64,000 bases of DNA from contig JACKCI010000002.1 in assembly GCA_020634155.1 (NCBI GenBank), positions 1,488,001-1,552,000 of the forward strand, given 5' to 3'. This stretch comes from Anaerolineales bacterium (GTDB lineage: Bacteria; Chloroflexota; Anaerolineae; Aggregatilineales; J027). Position 1 is the stretch's first letter, and each line of letters begins with the position of its first letter. The notes under the pieces are model-generated. The model did no database searches. It had not been told where the DNA came from and worked only from the letters and a program-made list of their open reading frames with translations. The position numbers and the translations under genes are program-made. Below, one piece after another: positions 53,352 to 62,319 of the stretch.

Positions 53352-54068
53352 ATGCCAGAAGCAGCCTTTAAACGAGTTGTCATCAAATTGAGTGGGGAAG
53401 CGCTATCCGGTCCGGCGGGCTGTGGAATCGACCCCGACCAAGTGAATTTTATCGCCCGCAAAATTCAGCCTATTTATGAACTGGGTGTTCAGATTGCTAT
53501 TGTGATTGGGGCGGGTAATTTATGGCGGGGGAATATTGGCGTAGCACGCGGGATGGACCCTGTTACAGCTGACCATATGGGGATGATTGCTACTGTCATG
53601 AATGGGATGGCGTTGCAGGATGCGCTGGAGCAGCATGGTATCCCCACACGGGTGCAGACTGCTATCCAGATGAATCAAGTTACCGAACCCTATATTCGAC
53701 TGCGGGCTATTCGCCATTTGGAAAAAGGGCGGGTTGTGGTGTTTGCAGGTGGAACCGGCAACCCTTTCTTCACAACGGATAGTGCAGCGGCCCTGCGTGC
53801 GCGTGAAATCAAGGCCGATGTGATTATCAAGGCCACCAAGGTTGATGGGGTATATCATGAAGACCCCAATATCAATAAAGATGCGTTGAAGTTTGAGACC
53901 CTCACCTACTCAGAAGCGATTGAGCGACGGGTGCGGGTGATGGACATGACAGCAATCACAATGTGCATGGATAACGACATGCCGCTGATTGTCCTTGATT
54001 TTTGGGACGACCATGCGCTGTATGGGGCTGTTCTCGGTGAGACAGTTGGCACCTATATTGGTACCTAA
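53352..54068 (+). CDS. pyrH: Uridylate kinase
   Basis: A 238-residue UMP kinase of the amino-acid-kinase fold, making UDP from UMP and ATP in pyrimidine synthesis. Key blocks: KRVVIKLSGEALSG at the start, IVIGAGNLWRG, MNGMALQDALEQHG, RLRAIRHLEKGRVVVFAGGTGNPFFTTDSAAALRA, and IKATKVDGVYHEDPN. CAAGGAGACC precedes the ATG. It is last in the rpsB-tsf-pyrH cluster; frr, which often follows, is absent here. Confidence 0.97.
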   Translation: MPEAAFKRVVIKLSGEALSGPAGCGIDPDQVNFIARKIQPIYELGVQIAIVIGAGNLWRGNIGVARGMDPVTADHMGMIATVMNGMALQDALEQHGIPTRVQTAIQMNQVTEPYIRLRAIRHLEKGRVVVFAGGTGNPFFTTDSAAALRAREIKADVIIKATKVDGVYHEDPNINKDALKFETLTYSEAIERRVRVMDMTAITMCMDNDMPLIVLDFWDDHALYGAVLGETVGTYIGT

Positions 54069-54074
54069 AACGAA

Positions 54075-54098
54075 AACGGGAGCCAGTTAGCTCCCGTT
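54075..54098. terminator. Bidirectional intrinsic terminator
   Basis: AACGGGAGC (54075-54083), loop CAGTTA, GCTCCCGTT (54090-54098). T-rich sequence follows on both strands (AATTTATT on plus, TTCGTTTT on minus), so it can stop pyrH and the converging SWIM gene. Confidence 0.8.
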
Positions 54099-54101
54099 AA
54101 T

Positions 54102-54347
54102 TTATTCTGCCGAGTCGCTGCTCTTTAGCATCTTGCCCAGCACCCGTTCAAGGGCCATTGTATGGCTGCAAAAGCCGCGTGATTGGAAGAATCCACATTC
54201 ACAGTTCCACGCTCCCTCATGGTAGCTTACGGTGTGGGCACTGTTTTCGCCTTGGAAATGGACATCAAAACTTTTGAATTGCATCAGTTCGGGTTGTTCG
54301 GCATATTCTTTTGCTTTTTGAATCTTGCCAATCATTGCTGAATCCAT
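54102..54347 (-). CDS. Small SWIM zinc-finger protein
   Basis: An 81-residue protein with a SWIM motif (CxCx(n)CxH): WNCECGFFQSRGFCSHTMAL, where C-E-C and the later C and H would bind zinc. Before it lies a short beta-rich part (SFDVHFQGENSAHTVSYHEG), as in SWIM domains of helicases and MuDR transposases. Stand-alone small SWIM proteins probably bind DNA or protein; the target is unknown. GGAGGAATTACCA precedes the ATG. A promoter and an attenuator-like hairpin lie upstream. Confidence 0.8.
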   Translation of the reverse strand: MDSAMIGKIQKAKEYAEQPELMQFKSFDVHFQGENSAHTVSYHEGAWNCECGFFQSRGFCSHTMALERVLGKMLKSSDSAE

Positions 54348-54377
54348 TTGGTAATTCCTCCTCTACGTGTTGTAGAT

Positions 54378-54417
54378 ATAAAACAAACGAGACACGCGGT
54401 AAGTCATCGCGTGTCTC
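54378..54417 (-). terminator. Attenuator-like hairpin in the SWIM gene leader
   Basis: Perfect 10-bp inverted repeat GAGACACGCG (54389-54398) / CGCGTGTCTC (54408-54417), loop of nine. Read on the minus strand it is followed by GTTTGTTTTAT, as in an intrinsic terminator. It lies about 30 bp upstream of the SWIM start codon and about 70 bp after the predicted transcription start. Confidence 0.55.
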
Positions 54418-54494
54418 TTCAGACTAATGGGGATGTTGTTTTAAAGGGCGTTTTGACCATTCCTCAAAATCTCTTTTCTACTTTATTGACATGA

Positions 54495-54523
54495 AGTATA
54501 AGCCTGAATTAAGCAAAAGTCAA
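54495..54523 (-). promoter_or_regulatory. Promoter upstream of the SWIM gene
   Basis: On the minus strand TTGACT (54523-54518), 17-bp spacer, TATACT (54500-54495). Both hexamers match consensus at five of six positions. Transcription would begin near 54488, giving a 5' leader of about 140 nt. Confidence 0.65.
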
Positions 54524-54746
54524 ACAACTTTAATGGTCGATCAAAGCCCATTAGAAACACCTTATCTCAGCCTCCAAGCCAAAATCTTTGCCATGAAAAA
54601 CAGTCTTTTGGATAACTCTCGGATAAATGGGTGATTGCCGAAAACTACCCCTAGATGGTCATCATCTTTTCTTAGATTTTCCCCTAGCCCCCCTCTAAAA
54701 TGCAGTATAGTAGATACCAAAAATTGGTTACGAATGGAAGCAATCG
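54524..54746. other. Intergenic region before the sensor kinase gene
   Basis: A/T-rich sequence without a plausible gene on either strand. TATAGT at 54706-54711 is a possible -10 for the kinase, 35 bp before its ATG, but no good -35 is seen. The ribosome binding site before 54747 is weak (GGAAGCAATCG). Confidence 0.5.
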
Positions 54747-57434
54747 ATGTCGCAACGACCGTTTTTCACCCTCCGGCGTGATTTAGGCTTTCAATTGGCG
54801 GTACTGTATCTCGTTTTTGTGGGGTTGGTGCTGATTGCTGCGTATTGGTTTGTGGACATCAGTAGCCGCCAACTACGAGAGGACATCAGCGCTTCTGACC
54901 TTGCTTTGGCTCATGCCATTGCACAAGAAACGTATACCACTATGAGCAGTGCAACTGCGGCGGTTGATGGGCTTGCCGCCTATTCCCCTGTTATTGAGCA
55001 AGATACTGAGGGGATGTATGACATTTTTGAGAAAGTCCTGAGTGTGCGCGAAGATGTCAACCTTATTTACCGCTTGGATTCGTCGGGGGTCATGTATTTT
55101 CACTATCCGGTTGGCCCTGACTCGACGGTAGGGGTTGATTTTTCCTTCCGACCCTATTTTCAAGAGGCCCTATTGCGGCATGAACCCCTGTTTTCATCGG
55201 GGCGGATTTCACCCACTACCAATCAGCCTGTTGCAACGGCTGTTATGCCGATTTGGTCATCAGATGGCGAGTTTCTAGGGGTGGTGGCAATGAATATCAA
55301 GCTCCAATTCCTGAGTGATACTCTCACCAATATCGCCACTGCCTCCTATAATCGCCAAGATATTGAAATTTCAATTGTGGATGATGCGGGCCAAATCATT
55401 GCCCATTCGGACTCAAGCTTTTTGCTGGAAGATGCCCACCAAGTTATGCCCAAGCAACTGAGTGCCACACTGGTGACGGGCAATTCCGGCAATTTAGTTG
55501 CCCGCAATCAAAGCGGACAAGAGCGTATTTATAGTCATGTTCCGATTCAAGGTAGTGGATGGAGTGTGTTGGTTAGTCGCCCAACCAGCAGTGCCTTTGC
55601 GGTACTTTCGACCTTTCAGCGTGGTACATTCACCGTTTTGGTGGTGTTTCTCGCGGGGGGGTTGTTTTTCTGGGGGAGCCTGTCACGCGGGGTCATCCGC
55701 CCTCTAGAAAAATTGGCTACCTTAAGTGAAACGATTGGGATGGAAGCCGATCATCCCACTAATTTAGATACGGCCCTTGATGCCTTCAGTAAACGTGCCG
55801 ACCAAATGGGCACCTTGACGCGCAGCTTACAGCAGCTTCATTTTGCGGTGGCCGCACGCTTAAATGAATTGACCACTTTGCTCAAAACCAGTACCGCAGT
55901 GGTCTCTAGCCTCGATTCTCAAACGGTATTGGCGCGGATTTTGGCACAGGTGGAGCAACTGCTTGATGTGCAAATGAGCGCTATCTTTGTGCTGGATGAG
56001 GAGGCGAATGTCTTTCGGGTGCAGGGCAGCCGCAATTTGCCAGATTGGTATGCTCAAAAGGTTATGATTGATCCGCAAGACCCCAACTCGGTTGCTATGC
56101 GGGCCATTCGGACAGGTGAGCCAGTGCAAATTAGTAACACCGAGACCGACCCTTCTTATGTTCATAAACGAGAATGGGCGCGGATGGCTGGGTATCGCTC
56201 AATCATGGCGATTCGGCTGACCGTACAGCATACCCCCTCTGCCGTTTTGATGGTGGCACGTCGTGACCCTTATCTCTTTAGTGAGCGTGAAATCCGTCTG
56301 CTGTCGAGCTTTGCAAACCATGCCACGATGGCGATTGAGAATGCGGCACTTTATGCACGGAGCGATATGCACCTCCAAGAACAGACGCGCCGCTTAGAGG
56401 CCCTCATTCACTCCATGAGCGATGGGGTGGTGTTGGAGGACTCGGATGGTTATATTCTGTATGCCAATCGACGGGTGCAGGAAATGGTGAATCTGCCGCT
56501 TCAGCATTTATTGCATAAACCGACTCGTCTGCTGTTAGAGGGGCTGACTCATCAAGACACTGCCTCAGAAGGCATTCAGTTAGCCATGCAAAAGCTGCTT
56601 TCTGACCAAGGCATTCGGCAGATGGAATTTGACTTGATGCTGGATAACCAGATGCGGCATTTGAGCATGACGCTGTTTGATGTGCAGGATGCCCGTGACA
56701 TTTTGATTGGGCGGGGTTGGATTATTGAGGACATTACCCAACGCTATGCGATTGAACGGATGCGCTCTATCTTGATTGCCACCGTTTCGCATGAACTGAG
56801 AACGCCGCTGGCCGCCATCAAAGGCTATGCTTCGACCTTACTGGCGGATGATGTGGAATGGGATGCTGCCAGCCAACATGAGTTCCTAACAATTATCTCT
56901 AGTGAGGTTGACCGCCTCAGCAAGTTGGTACAGGATTTGCTGGATATGTCACGGATTGAGGTCGGAAGCCTCACGATTGACCGTGTGCAGACGCACCTGT
57001 CGGACTTGGTGAGTAGTGCCGTTCAACATGCGGGGCCTGATTTGGAAGCGCGGCTCCGGATTGGGGTGCCGAGTAATTTGCCGCCTATCTCTGTTGACCC
57101 CCAGCGTATTGAAACGGTATTGCGTAACCTGCTTGAGAATGCCGTGAAATACAGCGTACCCGACTCCACGATTCAATTGCAAGCCGAGCTAGAAGGCCAG
57201 CAATTGGTGGTGCGGGTTATCAATGAAGGCTATGCGGTGAGTCCGCAGCAGGGGTCGCGGATTTTCGAGCGCTTCTACCGCGACCAAAGTACCCATTTGA
57301 CCAGCGTGGCAGGGATGGGATTAGGGTTGGCGATTGCCCGCAGCTTTGTGCAGGTACATGGCGGCAAAATTGGGTTTGAGGCGCATCCTAATGGGACGTG
57401 TGTTGCGTTTTCGGTACCAAATATTGTAGAGTGA
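54747..57434 (+). CDS. Sensor histidine kinase (dCache-HAMP-GAF-PAS-HisKA-HATPase)
   Basis: An 895-residue membrane kinase. TM1 lies at about 14-36. An extracytoplasmic double-Cache domain (about 40-285; SVREDVNLIYRLDSSGVMYF, GVDFSFRPYFQEALLRHEPL, ISPTTNQPVATAVMPIW) has the FRPYFQEA pattern of dCache_1, a fold that often binds amino acids. TM2 (TVLVVFLAGGLFFWGSL) and HAMP follow, then GAF (about 385-535), PAS (about 550-660; IHSMSDGVVLEDSDGYILYA), HisKA with H682 in SHELRTPLAAIKGYA, and HATPase_c (NLLENAVKYS, GMGLGLAIARS). It is followed 53 bp later by its likely partner response regulator and then by an amino-acid ABC transporter operon. Confidence 0.93.
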   Translation: MSQRPFFTLRRDLGFQLAVLYLVFVGLVLIAAYWFVDISSRQLREDISASDLALAHAIAQETYTTMSSATAAVDGLAAYSPVIEQDTEGMYDIFEKVLSVREDVNLIYRLDSSGVMYFHYPVGPDSTVGVDFSFRPYFQEALLRHEPLFSSGRISPTTNQPVATAVMPIWSSDGEFLGVVAMNIKLQFLSDTLTNIATASYNRQDIEISIVDDAGQIIAHSDSSFLLEDAHQVMPKQLSATLVTGNSGNLVARNQSGQERIYSHVPIQGSGWSVLVSRPTSSAFAVLSTFQRGTFTVLVVFLAGGLFFWGSLSRGVIRPLEKLATLSETIGMEADHPTNLDTALDAFSKRADQMGTLTRSLQQLHFAVAARLNELTTLLKTSTAVVSSLDSQTVLARILAQVEQLLDVQMSAIFVLDEEANVFRVQGSRNLPDWYAQKVMIDPQDPNSVAMRAIRTGEPVQISNTETDPSYVHKREWARMAGYRSIMAIRLTVQHTPSAVLMVARRDPYLFSEREIRLLSSFANHATMAIENAALYARSDMHLQEQTRRLEALIHSMSDGVVLEDSDGYILYANRRVQEMVNLPLQHLLHKPTRLLLEGLTHQDTASEGIQLAMQKLLSDQGIRQMEFDLMLDNQMRHLSMTLFDVQDARDILIGRGWIIEDITQRYAIERMRSILIATVSHELRTPLAAIKGYASTLLADDVEWDAASQHEFLTIISSEVDRLSKLVQDLLDMSRIEVGSLTIDRVQTHLSDLVSSAVQHAGPDLEARLRIGVPSNLPPISVDPQRIETVLRNLLENAVKYSVPDSTIQLQAELEGQQLVVRVINEGYAVSPQQGSRIFERFYRDQSTHLTSVAGMGLGLAIARSFVQVHGGKIGFEAHPNGTCVAFSVPNIVE

Positions 57435-57487
57435 TGAAAAATTGATAGCTACACGCCTATCTATGATTAATTTTTTAAGGTGTTGCC

Positions 57488-58186
57488 ATGGCATATAAAA
57501 ATACAGCCGTGCTGGTTGTTGATGATGAGCAGTCTTTACGCAATTTTGTGAAACGCAATTTAGAGATTCGGGATTACCAAGTTCATACCGCCGCCAATGG
57601 CCTAGAGGCCCTCGCTCTTTTTCAATCGAACACGATTGACTTGGTGGTCATGGATTTAATGATGCCCCACATGGATGGCCTTGAGACGATCCGCCGCATC
57701 CGCCGTGATTCCTATGTGCCGATTGTGGTACTCTCAGCGTTGGGTGAGGAAGAAGACAAGATTAAAGCGCTGCAACTGGGGGCTGATGATTACCTCACCA
57801 AGCCCTTCGGTGTTGGGGAGCTATTGGCGCGGATTCAGGCTGTGCTGCGCCGTAGTGAGTGGTCACCACCCGCTACCGAAAGCAGTATCGAGCGCTTGAT
57901 TTATGGTGATATCATCGCGGATTTAGAGCGCCATGTGGTCACCGTCAAAGACCTGCCGCTTGAATTGACTCCGATTGAATTTCAATTGCTGGTTTATCTG
58001 ATGAAAAACGCGGGCAAGGTGCTGTCGCATCAGGCGATTTTGCAGTATGTATGGGGCGAGGAATATGGGCAGGAGACCGAGTATCTGCGGGTTTATATCG
58101 GGCGGTTGCGTCAAAAAATCGAAATTGACCCTTCTAATCCGCGCCATTTGTTTACGATACGCGGGGTGGGTTACTCTTTTGAATAA
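57488..58186 (+). CDS. OmpR/PhoB-family response regulator
   Basis: A 232-residue DNA-binding regulator. The receiver has VLVVDDEQSLRNFV, the phospho-aspartate D56 in LVVMDLMMPHMDG, VVLSALGEEEDK, and DDYLTKPFGVGELLARIQAV. The C-terminal winged helix (about 135-232) has LELTPIEFQLLVYLMKNAGK, HQAILQYVWG and the recognition/wing part RVYIGRLRQKIEIDPSNPRH, ending GVGYSFE. It is the cognate regulator of the preceding kinase by position. The gene lies 114 bp before the liv operon and may control it (inference). Confidence 0.95.
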   Translation: MAYKNTAVLVVDDEQSLRNFVKRNLEIRDYQVHTAANGLEALALFQSNTIDLVVMDLMMPHMDGLETIRRIRRDSYVPIVVLSALGEEEDKIKALQLGADDYLTKPFGVGELLARIQAVLRRSEWSPPATESSIERLIYGDIIADLERHVVTVKDLPLELTPIEFQLLVYLMKNAGKVLSHQAILQYVWGEEYGQETEYLRVYIGRLRQKIEIDPSNPRHLFTIRGVGYSFE

Positions 58187-58255
58187 AAAGTGATTTTTAC
58201 GTAATTTTTATATTTTGTAGCCGCGGTTTATCTTCTATTTGCAATTCATCATTAG

Positions 58256-58295
58256 ACTCCTAAATAACGCTTGGTAAAGTTTTTCAAATAGGAGT
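58256..58295 (+). promoter_or_regulatory. Inverted repeat that could hide the livK ribosome binding site
   Basis: ACTCCTA (58256-58262) is complementary to TAGGAGT (58289-58295), and the second arm holds the GGAG Shine-Dalgarno of the gene starting at 58301. The loop of 26 bases is A/T-rich. Pairing would reduce translation. The arms could also be an operator dyad for the adjacent response regulator. Confidence 0.35.
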
Positions 58296-58300
58296 TTAGG

Positions 58301-59575
58301 ATGAGAACCTTTGTTAAGTTACTATCGTTGGCAATCATTGCCGCTTTTGTTTTAGGTGCCGTTGCCACCTTCCCCGCCAAGACTCACGCGCAAAGTGAGC
58401 GCACCATCACCATCGGCTTCACTGCTTCGCAAACAGGCAAATACAATGTTGAATCGACCCGTCAGATTAACGGTATTAACCTGTGGATTGAGCAAATCAA
58501 CGGGGCCGGTGGTATCACCCTCAGCAATGGAACCGTCTTGAAATTCGAGACCAAGTTCTATGATGATGAATCCAGCACCGACCGCGTGCAGGAACTCTAT
58601 ACCCGTCTGGTCACCCAAGATGGTGCCGATTTCTTGATTAGCCCCTATTCCAGTGGCTTGACCGACGCCTCTGCGCTAATTGCGGAGCAATATGGCGTGG
58701 TGATGCTGACAGCGGGTGCTGCTTCTGATAGCACCTATCAAAAAGGCTTTACGCTGGTTTATCAAACCTACACCCCGGCCAGCCGCTATTTGACGGGTGC
58801 CGTTGATTTGTTGGCGGCTACTGACCCCGATGCCTCCCGTATTGCTATCGTTCATGAAAACGACAAGTTCTCGACAGACGTTGCCAATGCACTCAATAGC
58901 TATGCCGAAGACTTGGGCTATGAGATTGTGCTGTTTGAAGGTTACGACTCCGGCACCACCGACTTCGCCCCCTTCATCAACAAGATTGAAGCGGCTGACC
59001 CCGACGCTATTCTCGGTGGTGGTCACTTCCAAGACGGCAGCACCTTCGCCCGTCAACTCTATGAAAAAGACGCTGGCGCGAACATGATTGCCTTGCTGGT
59101 TGCGCCCCCCGAACCGACCTTTGCTGAGTTGGGCGATGCCGCTCTCGGCGTGGTTGGCCCCAGCCAATGGGAACCCCTTGCTCAAATCGACGCCTCCAAA
59201 GCTGAGGAACTAGGCATTGAATTCTATGGCCCTAGCAGCCAAGAATTTACCGCCGCTTATATGGAAATGTACGACGAAGAACCCTCCTACCATGCTGCTG
59301 GTGGCTATATGGCAGGCTTGTTGATCCAAAAAGCGATTGAAGATGCCGACTCCACTGATACCGATGATGTTGCCGAAGCCCTTGATAACCTCGATATTTT
59401 GACCTTCTTTGGGCGCAATAGCTTCGACACCTCCGACGATAATCACGGCTTGCAGGTGGGCCACTCCATGATGTATGTGCAGTGGCAAGCAGACGGCGAC
59501 GAACTCGTGAAGCAAATCGTGTTCCCGTTTGAAGCCGCCAGCGCAGAAACCGTTTATCCGATTGGGTCTGAGTAA
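58301..59575 (+). CDS. livK: Branched-chain amino acid ABC transporter, substrate-binding protein
   Basis: A 424-residue exported binding protein, type I periplasmic fold (LivJ/LivK group). The signal peptide MRTFVKLLSLAIIAAFVLGA is followed by a cleavage region KTHAQSE; no lipobox cysteine is visible. The mature part begins RTITIGFTASQTGKYNVEST, with GINLWIEQINGAGGI, FETKFYDDESSTDRVQELYT, FLISPYSSGLTDASALIAEQ and RIAIVHENDKFSTDVANALN, all typical of the family. It would deliver leucine-like or other amphipathic ligands to the LivHM pore; the true ligand is unknown. It is the first gene of a complete liv operon. Confidence 0.92.
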   Translation: MRTFVKLLSLAIIAAFVLGAVATFPAKTHAQSERTITIGFTASQTGKYNVESTRQINGINLWIEQINGAGGITLSNGTVLKFETKFYDDESSTDRVQELYTRLVTQDGADFLISPYSSGLTDASALIAEQYGVVMLTAGAASDSTYQKGFTLVYQTYTPASRYLTGAVDLLAATDPDASRIAIVHENDKFSTDVANALNSYAEDLGYEIVLFEGYDSGTTDFAPFINKIEAADPDAILGGGHFQDGSTFARQLYEKDAGANMIALLVAPPEPTFAELGDAALGVVGPSQWEPLAQIDASKAEELGIEFYGPSSQEFTAAYMEMYDEEPSYHAAGGYMAGLLIQKAIEDADSTDTDDVAEALDNLDILTFFGRNSFDTSDDNHGLQVGHSMMYVQWQADGDELVKQIVFPFEAASAETVYPIGSE

Positions 59576-59613
59576 TCAGGCCTAAGCGGATCTAGTGCCG
59601 AAAGGGGAGCATA

Positions 59614-60468
59614 ATGGACTTCTTCGCTTTCTTGATAGATGGTTTGCTAATCGGGTTTGTCTATGGTATTGCAGCGATGGGGCTAACCCTCATCTGGGGG
59701 GTGATGAATGTCATCAACCTGTCACACGGTGCGATTATCACACTGGGTATGTTCGGGGTTTATCTGGCCTTTGCCGAGCTAGGGTTGCATCCTTACTTGG
59801 GCATTGTACTGGTGGGTATGGCCGGACTATTAACCGGAATGGTTATCTATGCTGTGGCAATCCACCGCGTGATTAATGCTCCCCATCTTTCTACACTGTT
59901 GGCGACCTTTGCCGTGAATATGATTATTATCGGCATCGGCACCGCGTACTTTACCACCAACGCACGCAATGTTGATTTCTCGCTGGGCAGTGTCAAAGCT
60001 GGCCCAGTCAACATTCAAGTGACGCGCCTTGTGGCGGCTGCCTTTTCGGTGGCTGTCACAGGGAGCTTATATTTCTTTTTGTACCGCACCAAATACGGCA
60101 AGTATATTCGGGCAGTCTCCAATAACCGCGAGGCCGCTGAGTTAATGGGTATTCCTTCGGCCTTTATCTTGGCATTGAGCTTTGGTCTTGGCACAATGTT
60201 GGCGGGGATTGCCGGAGGAATGATTGCCACCTTCTTCCCCTTCACCATCCTCTCAGGCGGCACCTACGAGGTTAAGAGCTTTGTGATTGGTGTGTTGGGG
60301 GGTATTGGTAATCCACTCGGTGCATTGATTGGTGGTATCCTCCTCGGTATTTTTGAGGGTGTCATGCCCTATTTCACTGAGACCAGTTGGGTGCCCGTTT
60401 TTGAGTTTGGACTCTTTGTTGCCATCCTTTTGTTCCGACCTCAAGGGCTTTTAGGAGCAAAGAAATGA
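59614..60468 (+). CDS. livH: Branched-chain amino acid ABC transporter permease LivH
   Basis: A 284-residue inner-membrane permease with about eight helices. Family hallmarks: GFVYGIAAMGLTLIWGVMNVINLSHGAIITLGMF near the N-terminus, RAVSNNREAAELMGIPSAFILALSFGLGTMLAGIAGGMIA (coupling loop and following helix), and FVIGVLGGIGNPLGALIGGI near the end. GAAAGGGGAG precedes the ATG. It overlaps livM by 4 bp (ATGA). Confidence 0.95.
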   Translation: MDFFAFLIDGLLIGFVYGIAAMGLTLIWGVMNVINLSHGAIITLGMFGVYLAFAELGLHPYLGIVLVGMAGLLTGMVIYAVAIHRVINAPHLSTLLATFAVNMIIIGIGTAYFTTNARNVDFSLGSVKAGPVNIQVTRLVAAAFSVAVTGSLYFFLYRTKYGKYIRAVSNNREAAELMGIPSAFILALSFGLGTMLAGIAGGMIATFFPFTILSGGTYEVKSFVIGVLGGIGNPLGALIGGILLGIFEGVMPYFTETSWVPVFEFGLFVAILLFRPQGLLGAKK

Positions 60469-61532
60469 CCACACAAGGCACAGATGCTAAACCACAAAAC
60501 GAATTGCTCAATACCCTATTGGATAACTTCAAAATCTGGACGAAAAAACTCAGCCATCCCGGATTGTGGATAACAATAGTGGGTGTCTTTATCTTGGGCT
60601 ACCTTCCAATTGCCGACCAATCCCCCGAAGCGGCCTTTGCCAATGCAACCGCACGGGAAAGCACCTTCACCATTTTGATGTCGATTGTGTTGGTATCGAG
60701 CCTGAATATCCTACTGGGCTATACCGGCTATGTCAGCTTCGGGCATATCGTCTTTTATGGACTAGGCGGCTATGTCGGCCTCTATACCATCATTGAGCAT
60801 CAGTGGCCGTTGTGGAAAGCAATGGCGGCGGGAGGAGCTGCGGCGGGCGTGTTGGCCCTCGTTCTTGGGAGCGCCATTCTACGGCTACGCGGGGCTTATT
60901 TTGCACTGGCGACCATCGGCATTAATGAAGCGATGCGAGCCTTTGTCAGTAATTACGACCCCTTTGGTGGGGCCGTTGGGCTATCTATCCACTTCCGCGT
61001 GTATCGAGAGACCTACGGCAGCTATCAAGATGCGTTCTTGGTGATGTATAAGGCCATGCTTGGCTTGGCAATTGCGGCGGTGGTATTAAGCTATCTGGTC
61101 AAGTCCAGCAAATTTGGCTTGGGGTTGATGGCTATCCGTGAAGACGAGGACGCCTCTGACATCATGGGGGTGATTCCCTACCGCAGCAAGATTATTGCCT
61201 ATATGCTGTCGGCCATTCTACCGGGGATGGTGGGCGTTGTGTTTTTCTTCAAGGCCAGCACAATCGAACCCGCTGCTGCCTTCAAGCTCCATACCTCAAT
61301 TGAATGGCTAGTCATGATTATGTTAGGTGGTTTTGGCACCATCATGGGACCCGTGTTAGGGGCCTATGGCTATCAAAATTTACGCACGATACTGCTGACG
61401 AGTGAATTTTTTAAGAATATTCAGCTTGCGGTGGCTGGTCTGATGTTGCTCGGGATTATTTTATTCATTCCGGCAGGATTAATTGGCTGGCTGAGACGAC
61501 ATATCTCCTTTACGCGGAGGGTACTCACATGA
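60465..61532 (+). CDS. livM: Branched-chain amino acid ABC transporter permease LivM
   Basis: A 355-residue permease, partner of LivH. A hydrophilic N-terminal 35 residues precede the helices. Hallmarks: SIVLVSSLNILLGYTGYVSFGHIVFYGLGGYV, LRLRGAYFALATIGINEAMR, GLMAIREDEDASDIMGVIPYRSKIIAYMLSAI (coupling loop), and LVMIMLGGFGTIMGPVLGA. The 4-bp overlaps with livH and livG show one operon. Confidence 0.95.
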   Translation: MTTQGTDAKPQNELLNTLLDNFKIWTKKLSHPGLWITIVGVFILGYLPIADQSPEAAFANATARESTFTILMSIVLVSSLNILLGYTGYVSFGHIVFYGLGGYVGLYTIIEHQWPLWKAMAAGGAAAGVLALVLGSAILRLRGAYFALATIGINEAMRAFVSNYDPFGGAVGLSIHFRVYRETYGSYQDAFLVMYKAMLGLAIAAVVLSYLVKSSKFGLGLMAIREDEDASDIMGVIPYRSKIIAYMLSAILPGMVGVVFFFKASTIEPAAAFKLHTSIEWLVMIMLGGFGTIMGPVLGAYGYQNLRTILLTSEFFKNIQLAVAGLMLLGIILFIPAGLIGWLRRHISFTRRVLT

Positions 61533-62305
61533 TGATTTTACAGGTGAAAGGCGTGAGTAAGCGTTTCGGTGGCCTACAGGCTCTCTCTAACGTTACCGTT
61601 GATGTGCCTCCCGGTCAGATTCTAGGGCTGATTGGGCCAAATGGCGCAGGCAAGACGACCCTGTTTAATGTGATTAACGGTGTGTACAAGCCGGAAGAAG
61701 GCGAAGTTATCTTCAAGGGCAAGAATGTGGTGGGCAAGAAACCCTACCGTCTGGCTCACATGGGGCTATCCCGCACGCATCAGATTGTGCGCCCCCTGAA
61801 GGACTTGACGGTACGCGAGAATGTAATGGTGGGGGCTTGCTTCGGGAGCCAGAATCTATCACTAGGTAAGGCAGCGCGTATTGCCGATGAAGTCTTGGAA
61901 TTTGTACGACTACGGGAGCGTGCCAATCAACTAGCAGGGAGCCTGAATGTTGGGCAGAAGAAACGTTTGGAGATGGCTCGCTCATTGGCTGCCCGCCCAA
62001 ATTTGCTGTTGCTCGATGAGGTGTTAGCGGGGTTGAACCCGACTGAAATCGCACAGATGGTTGAGATTGTCAAGGAAATCCGCACCCGCAACACCACTAT
62101 CATCATGATTGAGCATGTGATGCATGCCGTGATGAAGGTATCGGATCAGATGTTGGTGTTGGACTTTGGCAAACCTATCGCCTATGGCACCCCATCGGAA
62201 ATTGCCAACAATCCCAAGGTGATTGAAGCTTATCTCGGTGATTCGAGTCTTGCCGACCAATTTAACGCCGAACTTGCCGCAAAGTCGGCAGCAACAGCAG
62301 AGTAG
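61529..62305 (+). CDS. livG: Branched-chain amino acid ABC transporter ATPase LivG
   Basis: A 258-residue ATPase. Walker A is GPNGAGKTT, Walker B LLLLDEVLAGLNP, and the switch region EHVMHAVMKVSDQ. The signature is LNVGQKKRLEMARSLA: the usual LSxGQ starts with L-N-V-G-Q here, a minor variation seen among LivG proteins. The family insertion THQIVRPLKDLTVRENVMVGA is present. Either ATG at 61529 or 61532 may be used. It lies 14 bp before livF. Confidence 0.94.
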   Translation: MMILQVKGVSKRFGGLQALSNVTVDVPPGQILGLIGPNGAGKTTLFNVINGVYKPEEGEVIFKGKNVVGKKPYRLAHMGLSRTHQIVRPLKDLTVRENVMVGACFGSQNLSLGKAARIADEVLEFVRLRERANQLAGSLNVGQKKRLEMARSLAARPNLLLLDEVLAGLNPTEIAQMVEIVKEIRTRNTTIIMIEHVMHAVMKVSDQMLVLDFGKPIAYGTPSEIANNPKVIEAYLGDSSLADQFNAELAAKSAATAE

Positions 62306-62319
62306 AAAGGACATCCACA

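Noticed and set aside
54389..54417. 10-bp inverted repeat as an insertion-sequence end
   Set aside because: There is no second copy, transposase or target duplication nearby; a leader hairpin or operator explains it better.
54486..54512. Plus-strand TTGACA at 54486 as the promoter of the sensor kinase
   Set aside because: The matching -10 would be TTAAGC, a poor fit, and the site is 240 bp from the gene; the minus-strand promoter in the same place is much better.
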